A stretch of DNA of 35,073 bases, from assembly GCA_024684115.1 (NCBI GenBank), contig JAIKXP010000132.1, positions 1-35,073 of the forward strand, given 5' to 3'. Under the pieces are notes generated by a model, which was not told the origin of the DNA, did not search any database, and saw only the letters and a program-made list of their open reading frames with translations. This document shows positions 25,246-33,527 of this stretch, piece after piece. Each line of letters begins with the position of its first letter. The first letter of the stretch is position 1. A program made the position numbers and the translations under genes. Source of the stretch: Sphaerochaetaceae bacterium (lineage in GTDB: Bacteria; Spirochaetota; Spirochaetia; Sphaerochaetales; Sphaerochaetaceae).

Positions 25246-26550
25246 ATGACAACAACATTAATACACATTGCTTTTGCGCTTGCCGCTGGTCTTCTCATGA
25301 CCCGTGTGTTCAAGGCGCTCCATCTCAATTTTCCTGATGTAACAGTTTATCTGATCACAGGACTTCTTATCGGACCGTACGGGCTCGGACGCTTAAATCT
25401 CCCCGGTTTCGGCTTCTCCTCCCTTGAGGCAGTCAAGGCTCTGGAAGTAATCTCAACGGTTGCCCTTGGCTTCATTGCCTTTTCAATAGGAAACGAATTC
25501 AAGCTTTCCCAGCTTAAAGGCATAGGAAAGCAGGCAACTGTAATCGGTATTCTTCAGGCCGTAACTGCAACCGTTATAGTTGATATAGTTTTGCTTCTTG
25601 TAGCAATACTCAGCGGTGGAAAGCTTTCAACTCCTGCAGCCATTACCCTTGGAGCAATTGCTGCAGCTACAGCCCCGGCTGCAACCCTTATGGTTGTAAA
25701 GCAGTACAAGGCACACGGAAAGCTTACAAGCCTCCTCCTGCCGATTGTTGCTCTTGATGACGCTGTAGGTCTTGTTATCTTTGCGGTGAGCTTCGGTGTT
25801 GCACAGGCTCTTATTGCCGGTTCTGTGAGTGTGGTAGCTCTTGTTGTAAACCCGCTTATTGAAATAGCTGCATCCATTATCCTGGGTTCTGTCCTCGGAT
25901 GGGTCCTTACAAAGCTTGAAGAGCTCTTCTTCTCAAACACAAACCGTCTGAGCCTTACAATTGCATTTGTCTTTGTAACGATTGCAATCAGCCAGTTAAG
26001 CTTCAACATAGGGCCGGTAAAGGTTTCATTCTCATCCCTTCTTGTATGTATGATGCTCGGAACGGTTCTGTGCAACCTCTGCCCGCGTTCAGGAGACATA
26101 ATGCACCGTGCAGACGGCTGGACAGCTCCAATTAACGTTCTGTTCTTTGTTTTAAGCGGTGCCGAGCTTGACCTGGGAGTCATGTCAAATGTCTTTGTAG
26201 TAGGAGTAGGTTTACTCTACATAATTGCAAGATCATTCGGTAAATACTTCGGTGCACGCTTCAGTTCAAAGATGACAGGCTGTGATGATAACACCTGCAG
26301 ATACCTCGGTTTTACCCTTCTTCCTCAGGCCGGTGTTGCTCTTGGAATGAGTGCTCAGGCTGTAAGTCTCGGAAGTACTGACGGAATCATAGTAAGAAAC
26401 ATAATTCTGTTCTCAGTTCTTATCTATGAACTTGCAGGTCCTTCAATTACCAGATGGGCTCTTACAAAGACCGGAGACATTATTTCTGTTCCTAAGGAGA
26501 AAACAAGCCACGAGCGTTTTGATACTCCTAAAGAACACAGGAAAAAATAA
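25246..26550 (+). CDS. Cation:proton antiporter, CPA2 family
   Basis: This is a sodium or potassium/proton exchanger of the Na+/H+ exchanger family, 434 residues and about 12 membrane helices. Supporting features are ITGLLIGPYGLGR (about 37-49), AATAPAATLMVVKQYKAHGKLT (about 145-166), and the ion-binding pair Asp171-Asp172 in VALDDAVGL. The C-terminal half has FVLSGAELDLG. The short polar tail lacks the NAD-binding TrkA-N domain found in KefB/C. It starts 3 bases after the MATE stop, with only a weak GGAAAGG 15 bases upstream, so translation may depend on the upstream gene. Confidence 0.88.
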   Translation: MTTTLIHIAFALAAGLLMTRVFKALHLNFPDVTVYLITGLLIGPYGLGRLNLPGFGFSSLEAVKALEVISTVALGFIAFSIGNEFKLSQLKGIGKQATVIGILQAVTATVIVDIVLLLVAILSGGKLSTPAAITLGAIAAATAPAATLMVVKQYKAHGKLTSLLLPIVALDDAVGLVIFAVSFGVAQALIAGSVSVVALVVNPLIEIAASIILGSVLGWVLTKLEELFFSNTNRLSLTIAFVFVTIAISQLSFNIGPVKVSFSSLLVCMMLGTVLCNLCPRSGDIMHRADGWTAPINVLFFVLSGAELDLGVMSNVFVVGVGLLYIIARSFGKYFGARFSSKMTGCDDNTCRYLGFTLLPQAGVALGMSAQAVSLGSTDGIIVRNIILFSVLIYELAGPSITRWALTKTGDIISVPKEKTSHERFDTPKEHRKK

Positions 26551-26585
26551 CGATTCTTTTTATGTATCTTTTATGCATTAGGGAT

Positions 26586-26591
26586 TATATT
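26586..26591 (+). promoter_or_regulatory. Predicted -10 element of pgi, leaderless
   Basis: TATATT at 26586-26591 ends 6 bases before the pgi ATG at 26598. The -35 region is poor (TGTATC at 26563-26568). The only purine-rich stretch, AGGGA at 26579-26583, is too far from the ATG to act as a ribosome-binding site. Confidence 0.45.
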
Positions 26592-26597
26592 TGATAT

Positions 26598-28175
26598 ATG
26601 AAGTACACAGATTTAGACAAGACAAAGGCATTCAGGTTTCTTAAGGCTCTTGCTCCTTATGATGTAAGAAAGATCACTGCAGAGAGAATTAAGAAGTATT
26701 ACGTGAAAGAGGCCGGTTCTCTTTCATTCAACTACGCAGCTCTTCCTCTTGATGACATGATAATTGATCAGCTTCAGGAGCTTGCAGACGAGCAGGAAGT
26801 TGTCGGAAAGTACAGGGAACTTCTTGGCGGAGCCGTTGCAAACCCGGGAGAAAAGAGACTTGTTCTTCACCATCTCACACGCGGCAGGGTTCTGGATAAG
26901 GAAGTCTGGGCTGACGGTGTAGAGAAGGGTGCTTTCTACGCTCAGGAGCTTGGTAAGATCAAGAAATTCTCCGAGGCAGTAAGAAAGGGAGAAGTAAAGG
27001 GTTCAACCGGAAAGGCTTTTGAACATGTAGTACAGATAGGAATAGGTGGAAGTGATCTGGGTCCGAGAGCCCTCTGTTACGCACTCAGCCTGATTCCTCT
27101 CGAGAACGGAGAGAAGAAGCTTGATGCACGCTTTATCAGTAACGTTGACCCTGATGATGCATGCGGAGTCCTTGCCGGTCTTGATCTTGAAACAACCCTG
27201 TTCATCCTTGTTTCAAAGAGTGGAACCACACTTGAAACACTGACAAACAGAGACCTTGTATTCAAGGTTATGAAGAGTGCAGGAATTACAGCTCCGGAAA
27301 GACACATGGTTGCAGTAACTTCAAACTCAAGTCCTCTTGCAAGTACACCGGGTCTTCAGGCAGTGTTCTTCATGGATGACTATATTGGAGGCAGATACTC
27401 AGCCACCAGCGCTGTTGGAGGAGTCATTCTTTCCCTTACCTACGGATTTAATGTATTCAAGTCAATTCTTGAAGGTGCACACGAAGAAGATGTATGCGCC
27501 CTTGAACCGGATTTGAGAAAGAACGGAGCCCTTATGGACGCCATGGCCGGTGTCTATCTCAGAAATATAATGGGTTATCCGTACAGTGCAGTTCTTCCTT
27601 ATTCTCAGGCCCTCCACCGCCTTCCTGCCCACTTCCAGCAGCTGGATATGGAGTCAAACGGAAAGCATGTAAACAGGTTCGGAGAGAAGATAGACTACGA
27701 GACAGGTCCGGTAATCTTCGGTGAGCCGGGAACAAACGGACAGCACAGCTTCTATCAGCTTCTCCATCAGGGAACTGATGTAGTTCCTATGCAGTTCATA
27801 GGTTTCAGACATTCACAGGGAAATCTTGATGCTGAAGTTGAAGGCTCAACAAGCCAGCAGAAGCTCAACGCAAACCTGGTAGCCCAGATTGTTGCCTTTG
27901 CCTGCGGAAAAGAAGACAGGGTAAATGCAAACAAGGACTTTGAGGGCGGCAGATACTCATCACTGCTTGCTGCAGACCGCCTTACTCCGTTCTCACTTGG
28001 AGCCATCCTTGCCCACTTTGAGAACAAGGTCATGTTCCAGGGATTTATATGGAACATAAACAGCTTTGACCAGGAGGGCGTACAGCTCGGAAAGGTTCTG
28101 GCAGGTAAGGTTCTCAGAGGCTGTGAGGGAGATGAAAAGCTCGCCGCATATGCCCGCATTATGGGTCTTGTCTGA
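26598..28175 (+). CDS. pgi: Glucose-6-phosphate isomerase
   Basis: Pgi interconverts glucose 6-phosphate and fructose 6-phosphate, supplying substrate to the phosphofructokinase encoded upstream. The 525-residue protein carries the sugar-phosphate-isomerase motifs: IGIGGSDLGPRALCYAL (about 147-163), VSKSGTTLETL (about 204-214), GGRYSATSAVG (about 263-273), MESNGK (about 351) and GTNGQHSFYQLLHQGTD (about 379-395). It appears to be transcribed alone, with no ribosome-binding site at the ATG. Confidence 0.96.
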   Translation: MKYTDLDKTKAFRFLKALAPYDVRKITAERIKKYYVKEAGSLSFNYAALPLDDMIIDQLQELADEQEVVGKYRELLGGAVANPGEKRLVLHHLTRGRVLDKEVWADGVEKGAFYAQELGKIKKFSEAVRKGEVKGSTGKAFEHVVQIGIGGSDLGPRALCYALSLIPLENGEKKLDARFISNVDPDDACGVLAGLDLETTLFILVSKSGTTLETLTNRDLVFKVMKSAGITAPERHMVAVTSNSSPLASTPGLQAVFFMDDYIGGRYSATSAVGGVILSLTYGFNVFKSILEGAHEEDVCALEPDLRKNGALMDAMAGVYLRNIMGYPYSAVLPYSQALHRLPAHFQQLDMESNGKHVNRFGEKIDYETGPVIFGEPGTNGQHSFYQLLHQGTDVVPMQFIGFRHSQGNLDAEVEGSTSQQKLNANLVAQIVAFACGKEDRVNANKDFEGGRYSSLLAADRLTPFSLGAILAHFENKVMFQGFIWNINSFDQEGVQLGKVLAGKVLRGCEGDEKLAAYARIMGLV

Positions 28176-28179
28176 CCAC

Positions 28180-28185
28180 TATAAT
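28180..28185 (+). promoter_or_regulatory. Predicted -10 element of lemA
   Basis: A perfect TATAAT at 28180-28185 lies 59 bases before the lemA ATG and just after the pgi stop. The -35 is weak (CATTAT at 28157-28162). The leader from about 28192 would contain the GC-rich hairpin at 28204-28221 and a good ribosome-binding site. Confidence 0.5.
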
Positions 28186-28203
28186 TTAATAAAAATACAG
28201 CCG

Positions 28204-28221
28204 GCCCGGGGATTCCCGGGC
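28204..28221 (+). other. GC-rich hairpin in the lemA leader
   Basis: GCCCGGG at 28204-28210 pairs perfectly with CCCGGGC at 28215-28221 around GATT. No T-run follows. It could trim or end pgi transcripts, or stabilise the lemA mRNA 5' end. The sequence does not decide between these. Confidence 0.45.
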
Positions 28222-28244
28222 TATGGTGTTAATGGAGGTGAAAA

Positions 28245-28799
28245 ATGGCTTTTCTCATCGTTGTTGCAATAGTTGCTTTTCTTCTTATTTTTGTTACATC
28301 CAAATACAATGCATTTGTTAAGCTCAATAACCAGGCTGAAGAGGCATATGCTCAGATAGATGCCCACCTCAAGCAGCGCTACGACCTTGTACCGAACCTT
28401 GTTGAAACGGTAAAGGGATATGCAAAGCACGAGGAAAAGACCCTCACTGCCGTAATTGAAGCCAGAAACAAGGCCATGAACGCTACGACAGTTGAAGACA
28501 GGGATAAGGCAGACAATGCCTTTGCCGGCACACTGAAGACCCTCTTTGCCTTAAGTGAGGCCTATCCGGAGCTCAAGGCAAACACAAACTTTACAGAGCT
28601 TCAGAAAAAGCTCTCCGACCTTGAATCTGAAATTCTTCAGGCAAGAAAGTACTACAACGCAGTCGTAAAGACTTTCAACACAGCCATAGAGAGCTTCCCG
28701 GGCAACCTCATTGCCGGTATGTTCTGCGGAAAGTTCAAGAAGCTTGCCTATCTGCAGGTTGCTGAAGCAGAAAGACAGAACGTAAAGGTTCAGTTTTGA
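28245..28799 (+). CDS. lemA: LemA family protein
   Basis: The 184-residue protein has one N-terminal membrane helix (residues 2-17). A long alpha-helical domain follows, with the family signature YNAFVKLNNQAEEAYAQIDAHLKQRYDLVPNLVETVKGYAKHEEKTL (about 21-67) and a C-terminal NLIAGMF segment. LemA proteins are anchored in the inner membrane facing outward, and their role is not established. GGAGGTG at 28234-28240 precedes the ATG. The pairing with a DUF2207 protein directly downstream is common across bacteria. Confidence 0.93.
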   Translation: MAFLIVVAIVAFLLIFVTSKYNAFVKLNNQAEEAYAQIDAHLKQRYDLVPNLVETVKGYAKHEEKTLTAVIEARNKAMNATTVEDRDKADNAFAGTLKTLFALSEAYPELKANTNFTELQKKLSDLESEILQARKYYNAVVKTFNTAIESFPGNLIAGMFCGKFKKLAYLQVAEAERQNVKVQF

Positions 28800-30682
28800 T
28801 GAATAAAAGATCCTCTTTAAAAGGTCTTCTGATTCTCTTTCTTTTAATACTATCCCTTTCTCCGCTTTATGCGTCTTCCGGCGTATATGTGGTAAGGGAG
28901 CTTGATATGAACGTTGAGGTGGGCAGAAATGCCGTTCACCACGTTCAGGAAGACTACAGCATGTATTTCCTCCAGCCGTCACACGGCTTCTACAGGGATA
29001 TTCCGGTGGACTACTCCGACTCTGAAATACATGCCTATGTCAACAATCTCAAATGTTCAGACCCGTTTGTCAGTGCCTATGACGGCGGTTATCTGACCAT
29101 GAAGATCGGGCAGTCAGATGTAATTGTAAGAGGAAACAAGGACTACACCATAGTCTACGATTATGACCTCGGGGCCGATAATAATGAGGGCTATGATGAG
29201 TTCTACTTTAACCTAGTAGGACCGGGCTGGGATGCCCGCTTTGAAACCGTAAACTTCACCGTTACAGTTCCGTACACGGGTAGTGACCTTAAATACTACC
29301 TTACAAGCGGAAGATACGGAAATACGGTCTACAGCGGGACAGTCAGTGCCACGGTCTCGGGGGATAATACAATCATTCAGGGCAGCATAAATGACCTTGA
29401 TGCAGGAGATTCTCTTACTGTCAGGGTAGAACTGCCGGATAACTGGTACCAGGGAGCAAGAGTTGCCTGGGATCACAGGGATGTGTGGATTTACACAACT
29501 TACGGAATCTGCCTTGTTCTTGTAGTTCTCGCCGTTCTTGTATGGAGAAAGTACGGTAAGGACAGGACTCTTATCGTTACTGCCCGTTTCAAGGCTCCTG
29601 ATGGATTTACTCCTCTTGCTGCCGGCTATGTTGCCGACGGAAATGTGGATAACAAGGACATTACGTCCATGATCTATTACTGGGCCGACAGGGGGCTGCT
29701 CAGAATTGAAGAGCCCAGGAAGAACAGTTTTGAATTTGTACGCCTTAAGGATATAGGGGAGGATTCTCCTGAGTATGAGAAGCGTCTTTTCAGGGCATTC
29801 TTCAGAAGAATGGATGAAGAGGGAAGGGTTACCTTCAAGGACCTGAGGAATTCAGGTTTCTCTTCTGCCATGGCTTCGGCTGCATCAGATACAAAGAGTT
29901 ACTTCTCCAATGAGAGAAAGCTTACAGACACCCGGTCTTCTGTTTTTGAGGGAATCTTTACTTTTGTTTCCCTTATTCCCGGATTCCTGGGCATGATTTC
30001 ACTTACAAGAAGTGAGTTCGCTCCCGATTCTGCATTCTCACTTGTTGTGGGAGCTTTTCTTCTCCCGCTTGTTCTCGGATTTCTGTTCAGGGTTCTTTTC
30101 AGCAAGTGGTATTTAAGGAAGACAAATGTTCCTTTCATCATATTTATGGGAATAATTGTCGTTATTGATGTTTTTATCAGAACCTTCATCATGACGGCAG
30201 TTTATGAGAGGTGCCCCGTCTCCTATCCGGGAGTAATTGTATTGAGTACTGCAGCAATTTCCCTCTTTGCTGCAATAATGCCAAGAAAGAGTGAGTACGG
30301 CCATAAGGTTACCGAGGAGCTTCTGGGATTCAGGGAATTCATTGATAAGGTTGAAGTTGAAAAGCTCAAGACCATGATTGATTCAGACCCGAAGCTTTAC
30401 TACCGCGTTCTGTGTTATGCCATAGTCTTCGGTCTTGAAAACAAGTGGGCTTCCAAGTTCAGCGGTCTTCAGATGCAGGAGCCCGGATGGTACTCAGGCA
30501 TAAGCCCGTTTGATGTAATGATGTTTGCCCACCTTAATGCAAGACTCAGAAACTCAATGATGAACAGCATAGCTCCTTCTTCCGGTCCGTCAGGCGGCAT
30601 GCCGAGGGTAGGCGGAGGCGGTTTCCACAGTTCAGGTTTCTCGGGAGGCGGTTTCGGAGGAGGAGGCGGTCGTGCATGGTGA
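28799..30682 (+). CDS. DUF2207 domain-containing membrane protein
   Basis: The 627-residue product begins at ATG 28799, overlapping the lemA stop by one base (TGATG). It has a signal peptide (about 1-26), then an exported DUF2207 beta-rich domain (about 30-215). A membrane helix follows (about 228-248), then a cytoplasmic stretch and a second cluster of hydrophobic segments (about 388-495). The C-terminus is Gly/Ser-rich (about 600-627, SSGFSGGGFGGGGGRAW), as is typical of the family. The partnership with LemA suggests an envelope complex, but no biochemical function is known. The codons of the Gly-rich tail also form the next gene's ribosome-binding site. Confidence 0.88.
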   Translation: MNKRSSLKGLLILFLLILSLSPLYASSGVYVVRELDMNVEVGRNAVHHVQEDYSMYFLQPSHGFYRDIPVDYSDSEIHAYVNNLKCSDPFVSAYDGGYLTMKIGQSDVIVRGNKDYTIVYDYDLGADNNEGYDEFYFNLVGPGWDARFETVNFTVTVPYTGSDLKYYLTSGRYGNTVYSGTVSATVSGDNTIIQGSINDLDAGDSLTVRVELPDNWYQGARVAWDHRDVWIYTTYGICLVLVVLAVLVWRKYGKDRTLIVTARFKAPDGFTPLAAGYVADGNVDNKDITSMIYYWADRGLLRIEEPRKNSFEFVRLKDIGEDSPEYEKRLFRAFFRRMDEEGRVTFKDLRNSGFSSAMASAASDTKSYFSNERKLTDTRSSVFEGIFTFVSLIPGFLGMISLTRSEFAPDSAFSLVVGAFLLPLVLGFLFRVLFSKWYLRKTNVPFIIFMGIIVVIDVFIRTFIMTAVYERCPVSYPGVIVLSTAAISLFAAIMPRKSEYGHKVTEELLGFREFIDKVEVEKLKTMIDSDPKLYYRVLCYAIVFGLENKWASKFSGLQMQEPGWYSGISPFDVMMFAHLNARLRNSMMNSIAPSSGPSGGMPRVGGGGFHSSGFSGGGFGGGGGRAW

Positions 30683-31319
30683 TCTGAAGGGTCTTCTCTA
30701 TACTCTTCTCCTAATCGGTTCATGCGGCCTTGTTTCCCTCTTCATTGAGAAGAAAAACCTCTTCGGGAATATGAGCAGTGAAATCTCCAGAAAGGTTGTA
30801 CACATAGGGGTCAGTAACTGGTTCTTTATCTGGAGGGATATTTTTGTCTCTCCTTATATTCCTGTAGCAGGTCTTCTTGCCTTTGCAGTAATCAACACAT
30901 TTGTAACCATAAGAAACGGAAATAAAAGGTGGGGTCTTACCTACTATCCCATTGCCATCATGCTTATAATCTGTGCCCGTTCTTTCCTCGGTTTCGGAAC
31001 GGATTCTTCAGTTGGAACGGCCATACTCGGTATGGGATACGGAGATGGACTTGCTGCCATCTGCGGCATACTCTTTTCAAGACACCGTGTGGGCTTCCTC
31101 GGGGAAAAACTGCCTGGAACAGAAAAGAAGACGGCAGGCGGAAGTCTTGTTTTCATCATCTGCGTCTTTACAATCTCGAAACTCTTCGGAGCATCTGCAG
31201 CGCTTTCAATTCTTCTTGCCCTGTGCGGAGCCTTTGTTGAAGCCTATACACCTTACGGGCTTGATAATTTCACCGTTCCCGGTGTACTTTTTCTCGTAAG
31301 TTCACTGGCAGGTGTTTAA
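30672..31319 (+). CDS. Polyprenol/phytol kinase-like membrane protein (VTE5/SEC59/CDS superfamily)
   Basis: The 215-residue hydrophobic protein has about six or seven membrane spans. It shows SRKVVHIGVSNWFF (about 39-52) and LGMGYGDGLAAICG (about 118-131), then EKKTAGGSLVF (about 153-163). These fit the CTP-dependent lipid-alcohol kinases (phytol, farnesol or dolichol kinase) related to phosphatidate cytidylyltransferase. The start is a GTG, with GGAGGAGGAGG at 30656-30666 inside the preceding coding region, giving an 11-base overlap. Its neighbour is a VTE6-like protein, so the two may act in sequence on a prenyl alcohol. Confidence 0.75.
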   Translation: MHGDLKGLLYTLLLIGSCGLVSLFIEKKNLFGNMSSEISRKVVHIGVSNWFFIWRDIFVSPYIPVAGLLAFAVINTFVTIRNGNKRWGLTYYPIAIMLIICARSFLGFGTDSSVGTAILGMGYGDGLAAICGILFSRHRVGFLGEKLPGTEKKTAGGSLVFIICVFTISKLFGASAALSILLALCGAFVEAYTPYGLDNFTVPGVLFLVSSLAGV

Positions 31320-32161
31320 TGGAACTGATAAACATACTTAACTCCTATATTTTCTCTATCCCAGTTCATTTCCTTCTCCCGGCTATGGTTCTCTTCATGG
31401 GTGCGGTTGGATTTGCTGCCTGGAAAAAGAAGACTCTTACGGCAGACGGTGCGCTGGCTGCTGTTGTATGCGGAGTTGTCGTTCTTTACTGCCTCAGGCT
31501 GGAAGGATTTATCCTGTTTCTGTTTTTCTTCCTCTCCTGCAACCTGATCGGGAAAATATCCGGGAAAAAAACCGGACCGGAAGGTGGTTTTGAAAAGAAG
31601 GGAAGCTGCCGCGACTGGGTTCAGGTTGCTGCCAACGGACTTATGGCAGTTGTTTCAGCACTGTGGTGGCTTTCTTCAAGGGATTTCTCCGCCGTAATCA
31701 TGTTCGGTGCTGCAATTGCGGAGAGTACAAGTGATACGTTTGCCGGAGAGATTGGCAGGATGAGCCGGATAAACCCCATTTCCATCAGAAACATGAAGCC
31801 CGTAGAGAAGGGTATGAGCGGAGGAGTAACCCCGCTCGGGTTCGCTGGCGGAGTGCTGGGAGCCCTTGCCATTGCCGTTCTCTGGTTCTTCCTCTTCCCG
31901 GTTGTAAAGGGTGTTTCATATGCACTGATAATCTGTGTAAGTGCTGTTTTCGGCTGTGTGGCGGACAGTTTTCTAGGAGCAACAGCCCAGGCTCTTTACT
32001 TTGACAGAGAAAGCGGGAAGTTCACTGAGAGGGATACTGACAGAAACGGGCAGCCCCTGGAACTGTGCCGCGGGGTGAAGTGGCTTGATAATGACATGGT
32101 AAACCTTTCCTGTAATATACTTGCTGCAGTTCTCTCCGTAACACTTACAAAGATCGTCTGA
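31319..32161 (+). CDS. DUF92 / VTE6-like (phytyl-phosphate kinase family) membrane protein
   Basis: The 280-residue protein has several membrane spans. It matches the DUF92/TMEM19 family pattern: KKTLTADGALAAVVCGVVV (about 37-55), RDWVQVAANGLMAV (about 97-110), IAESTSDTFAGEIGRMS (about 133-149), VEKGMSGGVTPLGFAGGVLGA (about 161-181) and CVADSFLGATAQALY (about 213-227). The plant and cyanobacterial member VTE6 phosphorylates phytyl phosphate to the diphosphate. The start overlaps the previous stop by one base (TAATG). The substrate in this organism is unknown. Undecaprenol, farnesol or geranylgeraniol phosphates are possible. Confidence 0.8.
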   Translation: MELINILNSYIFSIPVHFLLPAMVLFMGAVGFAAWKKKTLTADGALAAVVCGVVVLYCLRLEGFILFLFFFLSCNLIGKISGKKTGPEGGFEKKGSCRDWVQVAANGLMAVVSALWWLSSRDFSAVIMFGAAIAESTSDTFAGEIGRMSRINPISIRNMKPVEKGMSGGVTPLGFAGGVLGALAIAVLWFFLFPVVKGVSYALIICVSAVFGCVADSFLGATAQALYFDRESGKFTERDTDRNGQPLELCRGVKWLDNDMVNLSCNILAAVLSVTLTKIV

Positions 32162-32190
32162 ACGAAAAACTACAAATAGTATAAATCCCA

Positions 32191-32219
32191 TTGTATTTAC
32201 GAATAGCTAATGGTATTAT
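32191..32219 (+). promoter_or_regulatory. Predicted promoter of the selenium module
   Basis: TTGTAT at 32191-32196, 17 bases, and TATTAT at 32214-32219 give a predicted start near 32226. The leader is about 26 bases and contains GGGAGA before the yedE-like ATG. No convincing ModE-type palindrome was recognised here. Confidence 0.5.
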
Positions 32220-32251
32220 TGGGTTAAACGTAAACTTTTGGGAGAGATTTT

Positions 32252-33313
32252 ATGTCTAAAGAAAAAAGAAATCTCATTATTGCGGGAGTATTAATCGGAG
32301 CCATTTCTGTAGCTCTTGTCGCTTTTGGAAACCCTAAGAACATGGGATTCTGCATTGCCTGTTTTATCAGGGATATGGCAGGTGCTGCAAAGATGCACAG
32401 TGCAGGTGTTGTTCAGTATGTCAGACCTGAAATAATCGGCCTTGTTCTCGGAGCTTTCATAATCAGCAAGGCCACCGGAGAGTTCAAGAGCCGCGGCGGT
32501 TCAAGCCCCATGCTCAGATTCTTAATCGGTGCATTTGTAATGATCGGAGCACTCATATTCCTCGGCTGTCCGTTCAGGATGATTCTCCGTCTTGCCGGAG
32601 GAGACCTTAATGCACTTGTTGCCCTTGCAGGATTTATCTGCGGTATTGCAGTAGCATGTTTCTTCCTTGCCCGCGGATTCTCACTTGGAAAGTACTACTT
32701 CCAGAACAATATTGAAGGAACTTCCCTCAGTGCTGTAAACGCACTGCTTCTTGTTCTTCTCATCTTTGTTCCTTCAGTATTTGCATTTTCCGAGAAGGGA
32801 CCGGGTTCCATGCATGCTGCCATTATTATTTCTCTTGCCGCAGGCCTTATAGTCGGCGTTCTTGCTCAGAGAACAAGACTCTGCATGGTTGGTGGAATCA
32901 GAGACATAATTCTGGTCAGGGATTACACACTGATTGTCGGATTTGTTGCAATTTTTGTTGCAGCTCTTGCCGGAAACCTCATAACCGGCAACTTTAAGCT
33001 CGGTTTTGAAGGCCAGCCTGTTGCACACACAGCCCATGTCTGGAACTTCCTCGGCATGTTTGTTGTAGGACTTGGCTCAGCCATGCTCGGCGGCTGCCCG
33101 TTAAGACAGCTCATTCTTGCAGGTGAAGGAAACTCAGACAGTGCACTTTCTGTTGCAGGTATGTTCGTTGGTGCTGCAGTTGCCCATAACTTCAAGCTTG
33201 TCGGTAATGCAACAGAGAATGGACCTAACACATACGGAAAGGTTGCCCTGGTTTTAATCATTGTAATTCTTCTCTGCATTGCATCTGTAAGAACGTTTGC
33301 AAAGAAAAAGTGA
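32252..33313 (+). CDS. yedE: YedE-type putative selenium transporter
   Basis: The 353-residue membrane protein consists of two YeeE/YedE-type repeats, with about nine or ten helices. Conserved Cys-containing motifs are GFCIACFIRD (32-41), GCPFRM (105-110), RTRLCMVGGIRD (about 208-219) and GGCPLRQ (about 285-291). YeeE/YedE proteins import thiosulfate or other sulfur species; the subgroup next to selD is proposed, from gene neighbourhood, to handle selenium. Position upstream of tusA-, DUF3343- and selD-like genes supports the selenium assignment. Seven bases separate it from the next gene. Confidence 0.88.
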   Translation: MSKEKRNLIIAGVLIGAISVALVAFGNPKNMGFCIACFIRDMAGAAKMHSAGVVQYVRPEIIGLVLGAFIISKATGEFKSRGGSSPMLRFLIGAFVMIGALIFLGCPFRMILRLAGGDLNALVALAGFICGIAVACFFLARGFSLGKYYFQNNIEGTSLSAVNALLLVLLIFVPSVFAFSEKGPGSMHAAIIISLAAGLIVGVLAQRTRLCMVGGIRDIILVRDYTLIVGFVAIFVAALAGNLITGNFKLGFEGQPVAHTAHVWNFLGMFVVGLGSAMLGGCPLRQLILAGEGNSDSALSVAGMFVGAAVAHNFKLVGNATENGPNTYGKVALVLIIVILLCIASVRTFAKKK

Positions 33314-33320
33314 GGTAGAT

Positions 33321-33527
33321 ATGAAAGAAATTGACTGTTTCGGCTTAAGCTGTCCTATTCCTGTAGTCAACACTAAAAAAGCCCTTAAAGATAATCCGAA
33401 GGAACTTGCAGTTCTCGTTGATAACGTTGCTGCAAAGGAAAACGTTTCACGTTTCGGTAAGGCTATGGGTTATAATGTTGAAGTACTGGAGATAGACGGC
33501 GGATGGAAAATTCAGCTGAAAAAATAA
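33321..33527 (+). CDS. TusA/YedF N-terminal-like sulfur/selenium carrier protein
   Basis: The 68-residue protein has the TusA-family motif CFGLSCPIPVVNTKKAL (6-22), with the active cysteine Cys11 in CPxP. TusA relays persulfide sulfur; the version in selD neighbourhoods is thought to pass selenium or sulfur. The ATG at 33321 with GAGG upstream is preferred to the longer frame starting inside yedE. In many bacteria this domain is fused to a DsrE-like domain as YedF, whereas here it stands alone. Confidence 0.85.
   Translation: MKEIDCFGLSCPIPVVNTKKALKDNPKELAVLVDNVAAKENVSRFGKAMGYNVEVLEIDGGWKIQLKK

Noticed and set aside
28204-28221. GC-rich hairpin as an intrinsic terminator of pgi
   Set aside because: There is no T-run after the stem, and a TATAAT element upstream places it in the lemA leader. 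It is listed as a hairpin only.
32188-32213. CCATT...AATGG inverted repeat around the yedE promoter as a possible ModE operator
   Set aside because: The arms are only 5 bp with a 16-base gap in an AT-rich region, and they do not resemble the ModE box. Chance is the simplest explanation.
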